64,000 bases of DNA, taken from positions 428,386 to 492,385 of the forward strand of contig NMRA01000149.1 in the NCBI GenBank assembly GCA_002633005.1, in the 5' to 3' direction. Of the stretch, positions 12,101-20,500 are shown one piece after another. Each line of letters starts with the position of its first letter. Positions within the stretch are counted from its first letter, which is position 1. This stretch comes from Phoronis australis. Taxonomy: Eukaryota > Phoronida > Phoronidae. The notes beneath the pieces were generated by a model, which saw only the letters and a list, made by a program, of their open reading frames with translations, had not been told where the DNA came from and made no database searches. The position numbers were made by a program, and so were the translations under genes.

Positions 12101-12590
12101 TCCAAGACCAGATCCATCAAAAAAGAGTGTATCGTTCAATGCCGCTGTAGATCCAGACTCTGCTGTGTACAACAATGTACCCCCCACTGGCCAACAACCA
12201 GGTCAACCGCAGCCGTATAATTACATGGCCACCAATAACAACAACACAGACTCGCGCTATGAGTTTAAAGGTCAGTCAGCCCCTCCTCCAGGGCCGCAGA
12301 CAGCTCCCTCTAAGGACAGGTTTGAGTCTCCAAGCTCCCAGCAGGTCAATGTCCAGTACACAACTTCATCAACGCCTGGGGTGATTGGTGCTCAGGAGAT
12401 TTATCGCGACCCGCGGATGCGTATTGAGGCTCGACGGAGGTCAGAGAACAAACCAGAGCAGGTTGAGAAAATGTCATTCAAGGACAAAATGAAATTGTTT
12501 GCACAGGAGGCAGGTGAGGGTACTCCTAAGGAAAGACCAAAAAGTTCAAGTCTACAGCGAGCAATCGAGTACTCACTAAATGGTCAGTAA
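1..12590 (+). CDS. AFDN: Afadin (canoe) scaffold, C-terminal 990 residues, 11 exons, 5'-partial
   Basis: Afadin bridges nectin adhesion receptors to F-actin at adherens junctions. Exons 1-166, 308-461, 1668-2690, 3079-3328, 3591-3734, 5800-5936, 6806-6920, 8514-8591, 9782-9847, 10940-11053 and 11865-12590 join in one frame with all phases matching (2973 nt, 990 aa plus stop). Visible parts, numbered within this fragment: a Pro/Gln/Arg-rich disordered stretch (1-480) with LPPPPP runs just before VHDY; the conserved afadin segment SPxPW...IDELQSK/SPDEQERLRRL...FQRRVEE (about 495-565) followed by an acidic run; a long charged Glu/Arg/Gln coiled coil (about 580-785); a Pro-rich spacer; and a C-terminal SFKDKMKLFAQE block matching the SFKE/TFKERQRLFSQ end of vertebrate afadin. 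The N-terminal RA, FHA, DIL and PDZ domains lie outside the window. The assignment rests on remembered family sequence, not a search. Confidence 0.9.
308..461 (+). CDS. AFDN: Afadin exon B
   Basis: Acceptor TCCATTCAG at 299-307, donor AACAG|GTTTGT. It encodes low-complexity DPRHLY...YVNRPGPQDMRD sequence that echoes the YVNRP motif of exon A. Enters with 2 nt of a split codon and leaves in phase 2. Confidence 0.8.
919..1038. repeat. 40-bp tandem repeat, 3 copies
   Basis: Unit GCTTGGTAATATTTGTAATG... repeated at 919, 959 and 999 in the afadin intron between exons B and C. No coding function is visible. Confidence 0.9.
1080..1500 (-). mobile_element. Dispersed AT-rich repeat, copy 1
   Basis: Read on the minus strand, this block matches 23220-23640 (+) over several hundred bases at moderate identity, for example shared GTAACAGC, ATATCA.xTGAAAT and ACTATGGTTTAT segments. 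It is a non-coding dispersed element in an afadin intron. The class is unknown. Confidence 0.6.
1668..2690 (+). CDS. AFDN: Afadin exon C, large Pro/Gln/Arg-rich exon
   Basis: A 1023-nt exon between acceptor TAATTTCAG and donor AACAG|GTGAGC. The long open frame is rich in Pro, Gln, Arg, Ser and Tyr. Two polyproline runs (about 2413-2505) sit immediately before VHDYVNYD, matching the proline-rich stretch before VHYAGDFD in vertebrate afadin. Such runs are candidate SH3, EVH1 or profilin ligands. Other frames here are shadows. Confidence 0.85.
3079..3328 (+). CDS. AFDN: Afadin exon D, start of conserved coiled coil
   Basis: Acceptor GATTGCAG, donor CTAAG|GTGAGT, phase 0 exit. The end of the exon reads MSPSPWEKEEKERQ, then LIDELQSK. 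This matches the LSPDPWKRDAREK...IQELQSK block of vertebrate afadin, the strongest homology anchor in this gene. Confidence 0.9.
3591..3734 (+). CDS. AFDN: Afadin exon E, conserved helix plus acidic run
   Basis: Acceptor CCCCCCAG, donor CCAAG|GTAGGA, phase 0 at both ends (48 codons). It encodes SPDEQERLRRLRLDQEFQ, then RRVEE and an acidic SDDEVVESDEEM run. It aligns with the SAEESDRLRKLMLEWQFQKRLQE and acidic region of vertebrate afadin. Confidence 0.9.
4858..5021. repeat. 23-bp minisatellite, 7 copies
   Basis: Seven near-identical TTGATCCATATAGAGTTC... units, with phase marks at 4861, 4884, 4907, 4930, 4953, 4976 and 4999, in the afadin intron between exons E and F. There are no spacers. 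Open minus-strand frames here are products of the repeat. Confidence 0.95.
5800..5936 (+). CDS. AFDN: Afadin exon F, coiled coil
   Basis: Acceptor TTTCAATAG, donor CAGAC|GTGAGT. It encodes LLHMMTEDLERSKQRLAESD and a charged helix, and leaves in phase 2, matching the single nucleotide at the start of exon G. LLHMMTEDLE is equivalent to the DTMLIMQRLE segment of vertebrate afadin. Confidence 0.85.
6806..6920 (+). CDS. AFDN: Afadin exon G, coiled coil
   Basis: Acceptor TACTTGTAG, donor AGAGG|GTAGGT. It encodes DRILQQLEQQRNEEKMRNQM and more charged heptads. The apparent upstream start in the same open frame is intronic. Confidence 0.85.
7203..8451. repeat. Exact-length 624-bp duplication separated by one N
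   Basis: Positions 7203-7826 and 7828-8451 are the same 624 bp with about six substitutions, separated by a single N at 7827. Both lie in the afadin intron between exons G and H. Equal length and an undetermined base at the join point to two unmerged contig ends or haplotypes rather than a natural tandem duplication. Confidence 0.9.
8514..8591 (+). CDS. AFDN: Afadin exon H
   Basis: Acceptor TCTCACCCAG, donor GAAGAG|GTTAGC; 26 codons, phase 0 at both ends (AAGAKPEERPRLPSSEKERL...). It begins just 62 bp after the 624-bp duplicated segment. Phase 0-0 would allow it to be skipped in frame. Confidence 0.75.
9782..9847 (+). CDS. AFDN: Afadin exon I, 66-nt exon with PPPD motif
   Basis: Acceptor TCTATTTTAG, donor CACAG|GTGAAC. 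The 22 codons (HINYSGRAYSPPPDNNRLQQ...) are phase 0-0. The short Pro-rich insert interrupts the charged coiled coil and can be skipped without a frameshift, so it may be a cassette exon. Confidence 0.7.
10940..11053 (+). CDS. AFDN: Afadin exon J, coiled coil
   Basis: Acceptor GTGTCGCCCAG, donor GAACAG|GTAGGT; 38 codons, phase 0-0. Almost every residue is Glu, Arg, Lys or Gln (ELREKQRREQEEHKRIEM...), typical of the afadin C-terminal helix. Confidence 0.85.
11865..12590 (+). CDS. AFDN: Afadin exon K, terminal coding exon
   Basis: Acceptor TATTTTTATAG. It starts ERQQLREMEAV, ends the coiled coil, passes through a Pro/Ser/Gln-rich spacer (IAPPPPERKSSYD) and finishes with MSFKDKMKLFAQE ... SLNGQ and a TAA at 12588-12590. 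The SFKDKMKLFAQ block corresponds to the conserved C-terminal element of afadin. Confidence 0.9.
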   Translation, partial: ERQQLREMEAVRDAEERAIREDMRRKEEQSRQLYQYHTYQNIDNKGSIAPPPPERKSSYDLVNQHGYRAGPTSPSSSTLPRPDPSKKSVSFNAAVDPDSAVYNNVPPTGQQPGQPQPYNYMATNNNNTDSRYEFKGQSAPPPGPQTAPSKDRFESPSSQQVNVQYTTSSTPGVIGAQEIYRDPRMRIEARRRSENKPEQVEKMSFKDKMKLFAQEAGEGTPKERPKSSSLQRAIEYSLNGQ

Positions 12591-13905
12591 TGCTGCATCT
12601 AATATTCAGTGATTGTCCAGTGAAAGAGATCACTGGATGGGCAGCAAAGTGTTAAATCATTTAACACTCCAAAGGAATGGTTACCTGTCCATTGCAAGTT
12701 CATGAGCAAGCAATTGCTCTGTATAACGAAAGCAATAACAATTGATTCTTCAGAAAAATCAAACACGTGGACATTATTGGGATAGGAGAGCTATGAACTT
12801 TGATTATTGATACAACTTTTATGCATCTTAGCTGTTTTGGTAATTGTGGTGCAGTGTCATCGTAAGCTATGCAAGATGTTCTTTGAATGTTTTTATTTTG
12901 TCATTTAACCAGTTTTAGCATGACTGTAGCTGATTTTATGGTATTCATCGTTTTTGTCATTTTGGTATTAAAACATGTAGAGCAGCTGTGTTGAATTATT
13001 TTGGTTTATTTTGAACTATAGAGGTTTGTGTGTTAAGGGCACTGAAAAGCAATGTGTTAGTTATGGATCACTCGTAAGCTACAGTGGTTATGGCATTGTA
13101 TGTCAGTGGTCAGATCTGGTTGTAAAGGCATTGTTATGTAGGTCGGTGGTCAGATCTGGTGGTTACAGAAAGGTGGTCTAGATCAGTTGTCAGGTGTGGT
13201 GGTTATGACGTGATATTCATGAGTGGTCAGATCTTTTACATCCTGCATATGCCCTTCAAAATGTCTTTACTTGTTCATGCTGTTGGTTTTGTCGTGTTTC
13301 CGTGACAGATTGCCCTGTCTGAATGTTTAGTCTAACAAGTATATTTTGCTTTTAACTTTTAAAACATGAAGCGAAGTGAACAGTTACAACCATATATGTG
13401 CTTCTCGTTTCAAAGTCTTCTAGCAAAATTGGCAGCTCTGGAGCATGTTGCTGCTTAGCTTGTGTTAAATTTAAACCCTGTTCCCATTCGTACATATCAA
13501 TGATGAATTGTGTCCAGAATGCCTGTTAATTGTTATTATTGAGAGTCCAGCATGAATTATTACATTGTATGTTATGTTATCTTATGTTACATTTATTGTA
13601 ATTGGTCAAATAGATGTTGACTTAAACGTTCATATGTAAATTCATTTAACTAACTTTGGTGGTACTGTTTTCATTTTTGGAAGTCAACGTGGGTCAGTGA
13701 ACAGTTTTTAAGAAAATTGCACTGTAGGATTTTTGTATCATGTGAACACCTGAGTGTTAAATTGTGTAAGCGGTATTTTTGTATTTTATCTACTTTCTAA
13801 ATTATACACCTACTCACTTGTGAAGGTTCCTCGTGGAGAACTCTGAATTTCTGTATTATACACACACTCATAGAATTAACCTATAATAAAATATAAAATA
13901 TTTAC
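12591..13905 (+). other. AFDN: Afadin 3' UTR
   Basis: About 1.3 kb of AT-rich sequence with no open frame of note lies between the afadin stop and its poly(A) signal. It contains a degenerate repeat built around GGTCAGATCTGGTGGTTA (13078-13235). Confidence 0.65.
13885..13890 (+). terminator. Poly(A) signal AATAAA for afadin
   Basis: AATAAA at 13885-13890 in an A/T-rich context, followed by a GT-rich stretch (TTGGTTTTGTTTGC at about 13911) that fits a downstream cleavage element. Confidence 0.7.
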
Positions 13906-14236
13906 ACGATTGGTTTTGTTTGCTTCTGGATTTCATTAAGAAAAGTGTTATTTTCAACTTCATTCGAAAGTTTTCACTTTTTTACAATACTAACTCATTT
14001 CTAAGCTGTCATGAATTGGATACAGAGTGTTAAAAAATCATCGTCCACTAAACACCAGCTGTAAAGCCAAAGATGATTCAATTTTTCTAAGCGGCAATAC
14101 TTGGGCAAACATCAAAAGATTACAATTTGGCATTTATACTTACAAGACCAGAGAAACATTGTAGTATTTAATATGTAAATTCCATTACATTCATTTACAA
14201 ATCAAAACAGGAGACCAAACACCACAATAAAACTGC

Positions 14237-14242
14237 TTTATT
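14237..14242 (-). terminator. Poly(A) signal for RMI1
   Basis: TTTATT on the + strand gives AATAAA on the minus strand, 136 nt beyond the RMI1 stop codon. It faces the afadin signal across about 350 bp. Confidence 0.65.
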
Positions 14243-14377
14243 AACTGGCAAATCATTGTGCGTGACCACAAGCACTTGTCCTACAATTTTAAACTTGCAC
14301 CAAATGTGCAATGTTAGATATGATCTTTACCAGTTGACAGATGGATAAATTTCACTTCTTTTCATGACACGTAGTCG

Positions 14378-14545
14378 TCAATCCCCAGAGCAGGAACTCA
14401 TTCGTATTCGGTTTTTCAGCAATACCAATGTCTGTTGTGTGACAGGGTGCCTAGCAACAACAGTTGGCATGACAATACTTGGTTTAAATTCAAGCTCCAT
14501 AATACAGGCCAACTGAGTTAGGGTCTTCTGGCAGCTCTGTATGCC
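14378..14545 (-). CDS. RMI1: RMI1 exon 12, terminal OB2 exon
   Basis: Acceptor [27 protein letters not shown] matches [20 protein letters not shown], and TLVLLKNRI matches the LENLKKRL end. TGA at 14380-14378. A 4.7 kb intron separates it from exon 11. Confidence 0.92.
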   Translation of the reverse strand, partial: GIQSCQKTLTQLACIMELEFKPSIVMPTVVARHPVTQQTLVLLKNRIRMSSCSGD

Positions 14546-17500
14546 CTAGAAATAGAAATTGCATAATATCTAACTGTAATCATTACCTCCCAGCACAAAG
14601 CAATTGAATAAGACGACATAAAATCTAATTATGGGCTACCTTTCTTTAAAGTGTAATTTGCAAGGTCCAAGTATGTTAAATTGCAATATCTTCAAGGTAT
14701 TGCTATTTGGATGTATTTTATTTAAATCATCGTATTATTGTATCTTTAGTTATTTAAAAAAAGCGAAAATAAGAAAATGTGCGAAAAGTTGACCTTTGAC
14801 ACCGTGACATGGTGTTGGGGAACACAAACCAGATCATATCCCACAATGCACTTCACTGCTATTATATCACAGTACACGAAGAACAAAGACCGTTCAACCT
14901 TGGCGTGTTTTAGCCATGGTGGCATCGGTGTGTGTGTGCTAACTATTTTAACACCACCCAGGTGGAAGGCATGAGCCCCTTTAAATTCTAAAAAGACAAG
15001 CATCTGGCTGCGTAATGGCATTTGTGCTCTGCTCGTCTTTTGAAAATGACTGTCGAGTCAGCCATCTGTCGGAGCCGAAATATGCTCCGACCATTTTGAG
15101 GACGGCTGCTTTGACGACAAACACATCATGAAGGTTGAAGCTGGTCTTATAAAATGGTAAGTTACCTTGAGAATTTTGATGTCTAATAATTCATGACGCT
15201 TTCGCACGGCCTGAACAATAACAATCTTTTTTCACAATCACCGTAGTTCTCAAGTGTTTAATCTGTTGTTTTTCCGTGAAAGATTTAGTTATAAATGGAT
15301 CAGTAAAACTAAAAGCCACAAATAAAGCTGATCTCAAAAGATGCATGTATTTTGAAAAGAATGCACACTATGAATAAAGTAAAACAGGATGTTAACTCAA
15401 TTCCAAGGTTTTGATTATTAAAGTAGTCTGTTTCAAAAAAAACAGGATTAAAATCTAGTTTTGGCATTTGCTTGAAGGTTATAAAAGAAGGCGAAAACTT
15501 GCAATTAGACATCATCGTGTTTTACTTTAATCATGGACAACTCTGGATTCAAAATGTTTTTTTGATTTTGAATTGCCGCTGTTGTGCTTTTCAGAGTATG
15601 TAAATGAAAGGAGAACACCTTCCACTTAGTGCGGAATAAAAGAGAAGCTGGAGATCTTGAAATTCGCTTAAAAATTGATGCCCCTCCAATGCCGACTGCT
15701 GGTGCTCCAGATGTGTCCAAGGAGGATGCCGTGGCACAGTGATATACTATGCTCTGGTATATTGAAACTAGTGGCAGATTTAGAAGGGGGGCCATGCCCC
15801 CCTTAAAATTCTCCCAGATTCCATTTGACTGTTTGGGGGTGTGAATGTCTGACGGGCAAAATCCTGGCTAATACCGTGCCCTGCAACTCGTTTGAATTAC
15901 ATAAAACTAGTCCCCGAGTCACAAGTTTTTATAACAGAATACATAGGTCATGTGGAGGAGTTGCAATTCCAGGGCTAAGACAACTGTTGATATCTATCAA
16001 TGGGTGAAACTTTTAAGAAAATCCTTGGAACTCAAAGTCTTCCTCATTTCCTGGCGGAGGGTAGAAAGCTCTGATGCAGGCTACTGCGCATGCTGGAATG
16101 ACAACACGGACTGTTCGTCCTAAGTGACCGTATACCCATCTTTGGAACTGTCTGTAGGCCACATGTCAAATCCTTTTATCCAAGGGTCTGTCATAGCCAT
16201 CAGGATATTGGCTTTTGTACTGCAACCATGCAGTCTCCAAAGCACCACGATTGATGTATACAGGTTTAAACCCCCATGCTCCACAATACATTTTTTCTTC
16301 TGTGTTAGTTGTCACGCTTCATTTCTTCATCAAGTTTTGCAACAACCTTGTCAACCTCTTGGCAACATACTCTTTCTCCAACAACTGAGGTTGTCTGACA
16401 GTTGCCCCAGGTGCACCTGCAAGATGTGTCAAAAATAATACATTATTTCAGTAAACATCAAAATTTCGAATTGAAAAATTTACCAAGAGTGCCTCTACCA
16501 AATTGAGGGGTCTGCATACGACTTCAGTTTTCAGGAAAATTGGTTGGAACATCACACCCTATTTATTTTATGTACAAACTGATCATATATAGAAAAGATA
16601 TTTACTTTTCATACAAATGAATAGTGCTACACCCAAGGAAGTGGTAGATCATGCCCGGGGGATATAGTAATGGACATTAGTTGTTTGATTTTTTAGCTGA
16701 CCCTAAGACAAAAGGTAATTGCCCTAATTCATTGATGGAGGGGACTGTTTTGTATGTAGTCGTGAGACCTGTTCTCCCAATATGAATCCTATCGGCACCC
16801 GCATACCATTAATCAAACTAGACAATGACAATGGGGCAAACCAACTTGAAAAGCAGTGTTGCCACTCAAAGGGTCGCCCATATTTTAAATACTACAGTAT
16901 ACATTAAAACTTCTTGATATGCTATATGGGCAATCACCAATCCAATGGTATGCTCTCTTTACTCTATAGAAACTTTACCAGGCGGTTCCTACCCAAGTCG
17001 ACTCGTAACCAAGCCATGTACCATATTTCATTTATAAATAATGGCAACATTGGGTCAATGTACATCGACATGAAATGGTTGTTTCCATTTCAAGCATCGA
17101 CTTACAAAATAAAACTGTTTTGGAACACATGTGTAGATTGATATAGGTCCGAGTTGACTTGAGTACGAAAATGAAATGACTTGTTCTATAACCTATAGAA
17201 TTATGCCCTCCCCCAGCATCAAGGTGAGAAAGTCTAAATTATAAAATTGGAATTCTTTCATCCTCTTCTTTACAATTCACAGTCGATTATTCCAAAGTGG
17301 TTCTCATTCATTCCCTTGCATACATTTATGCACTCACTAGTAACCCCCGCTCAGTCTCCGACAATTTTGTTCAATGCTCAATTGCATGCCAGTGAAACCC
17401 AGGATTCGAACCCGAGTCTCACGAACTCAAACCACTGAGCCACACTGTCTACAAAAAATCAGAAACCTAACATTGTTTGAGTGACTTGCTAAAATGCAAA

Positions 17501-20500
17501 AAAAATCCCAGTTTTATCTCTGAAACTGGTATTTATCCACGGCTGAAACACGATTCACCAATGGGGATATGGGCGCCTGGGACTGACTGGTAAAGCACCT
17601 ACTTTTGAATTAAAAAAGACCAAGTTATAATTCGCGGTTGTAGGTTACATATTGATAATATTCTTACCAATCACTAACATCTAATCGCAACTCCTGCGCA
17701 CCTTCAGCCTGTTGACGTTCACAGGACGAACCCGCTGGGAGTGAGTCTTCGGCGACCAGAGAAAGGGCCGTGAAAGGGATCGAGGGAGAACGGCTCCACT
17801 ACAGAAAACCTGTGAACACATATTGTTCCTCTGGGATCTGTCACCTCTACCTCTACGTCCGAAAGGTCGGAATCATCTGAAAAGTCCACCTGTCCGTCCC
17901 TGTATCGTTCAAAGTATTCCTCATCTACGCTGCTGTACTCACTTGGACACACATTGCTTCCTTTGTGTTCCCCAACACCACGTCACAGATGTGTAACAAA
18001 CGAAAATGCAATTTCCTCTTTAATACAGCATTAGGACAAATAGTTTGCTAAATTTGAGCAAGACTGATAAAGCTTAAAACAATACGTCACACTTGATATT
18101 TTCTCCAAGCTTGAATTTCCTGTCTACCTTAACATTTGCTTGATTATATTGAAACAGACTGATGGGTAAGGTAAAACAGGCTTCTCAAACAATTGAAAAA
18201 GCTTGTTGGGCCATGATCTTTGTCAACATTGAATTCAAAGCTTGGATAGCCTTTCATCTTGGTAACCATTGCTCAGGACATGGAATTTTTGGAGTGTTCT
18301 GAAACCCCCACGTCCCCCTCGACCCACAACCCCCTCAACCCACAACCCCCTCGACCCAGTCTATACAAGCTCAACTCGATTTCAACATAGAACAAGCGCT
18401 GACTTGCAGGACCAAAGAGTCTGACTATGCGGTCGTCTGGCTTTTCCCTGTTTTTTGCAATTAAGAGAGTCGATTCGGCTACTTTGAAAGCCAAAAACAG
18501 AAAAATGTGACCTGTTTTTTATCTCTTTTTATCATTATTTTGACTTTATTCATGCGAAAACCTTTATTTCACTTAAATTTTGCAACACCAAAAATATTTC
18601 TACCACACAACCCCATTTATTTGTGGACGGTACATCGTCTGAAAAAATTTCATTGATCATTCCAAGCCCTGATTGTTATGCATTGCTTGAATAACGACGA
18701 TCAAAATAATCACATCCCATGGTCTACAGCTTGTGCGCTACCCTCAACAGCACTAAAACAAAGACGTCTATCACTTTACCAGAAATGTAGTGTGAACTTA
18801 GAATGCCATCTTGAATAAGATAGGCCCAAAAGCTTGAAAAATATTGACCAAGTTTGATAATATCGGAAAAGCTTGAATAATATTGACCAAGTTTGATAAT
18901 ATCGAAAAAGCTTGAATTATATTGACCAACTTTGTATAAGGTTGTTAATTTTACCTGTAAGGAATATTCATTCTTGATGAATTGAATGTTGTAAGCAACC
19001 TTTCATAACAATACTGCAACATTTAGTAAAACACTACTGAGACACTATCAGAGTCATAACAGTAATGGGAAATTCCTATAAATAGGTAAAAAATACTTTT
19101 TCTGACTTGTCAAATTAATAATTTCTAGCCACCATTTTGATTGGCACTCTAGTATTTCCAAAAAGCCTTTCTGACTAAAAATGATAATTTCTGAAGACTA
19201 ATGTCAAACTTGGATTAAGGGCATCTGACCGTTGACATTGCTGACCTTTGACATCGTAGTCCTGGCTTCCTGGTCATGTTTTCCCTGCTGCTTCAAAATC
19301 TGAAATAAAGTTAATGCAAAATCTTTTACTATACAACAGCACATCACAACTAAGCTAAATACTGCAGATATATAAGGTCATTACAACAAGCACAGTCAAA
19401 TGTAATCGGATAACATTCTAATTCCCCATCACACAGGCTAATTATTTTTAAAGCAAAAATGATTGGTAGTAAATTATCATTTGAGCGAACTCCAAAAAAT
19501 AGAACAGTTTTCATCTTGTTTGTGTTCCAGTAAACTGCGTAATTTCCAGTCATGACAGACTCTCTGACTGTGAATTTCACTTGCCCTCAGCAGTCAAGAT
19601 TGGGAATTCCCGGTCATTTCATAACATTATTAATCAGCAGGACCTGAGTTGTAAGAGCATTAAAAAAGGTTTTGTAACTACTTTCACATAACATTTTATT
19701 TTGATGTTTTACACTTTTCAAATGTAAAAATCTATCATTTTTAAAGTTACACATTTTCGTGCAAGTTACCAATGAATTTGATGAAAAATGACAAAATGTT
19801 GAAATTTAGACGGTTTGTGCACAACACATCATTATAAATAAAAGATTGCCAATAGGTGTTTTAACTGACATTTTAACACTGTTAGGCACATTAAACAAAC
19901 AAAATAGGTCAAAATAATGGTAAGAGTAAGATTTTTGAAAAAAAAAATGTTAAAATAAGCTCCGTCAAAAGTTACAATTTGCCATTTAGTGGTAGAGTAT
20001 GAAACTAGCTTTAATAACAAATAGCAGTGAGACCATTTGATGTTTATACTAAACAAGAGATGTATTTATTAGGTTGTCAAGCTGTTTCAACTGAATGAGT
20101 AAGAGGGTGGAGACATTTTGTTTACAATGACAAAATAGTATCTGTGAGGCAAAGAGCAGGTATTGTTAAGACAAAGAGCAGGCCTCAAGTCTAAATTAAT
20201 TTTTGTCGCCTTTTACCAGAGATGTTGACCCCATATTACCAGGGTCAAAGAAAGGTATCTATTGTCAACAGAAAAATTCAACTTCATCAAACTCTGACCC
20301 CCCGGTCTGCAACAATTCTCTCCTCTCGCCTCTTAGTCTTTTTCCACATTTAGCTAAAAGTCGTTTTAGAAACGCACGTGAAACAATTTGGGCAAGTCCC
20401 ATGAAAATATAATGCAACACAGAGAACAAATCTACTATTTTATGTTCATGGTAACTTACCTTACAACCAGCTGCAGTGAACCCAATCATTTCAGTGAGAA

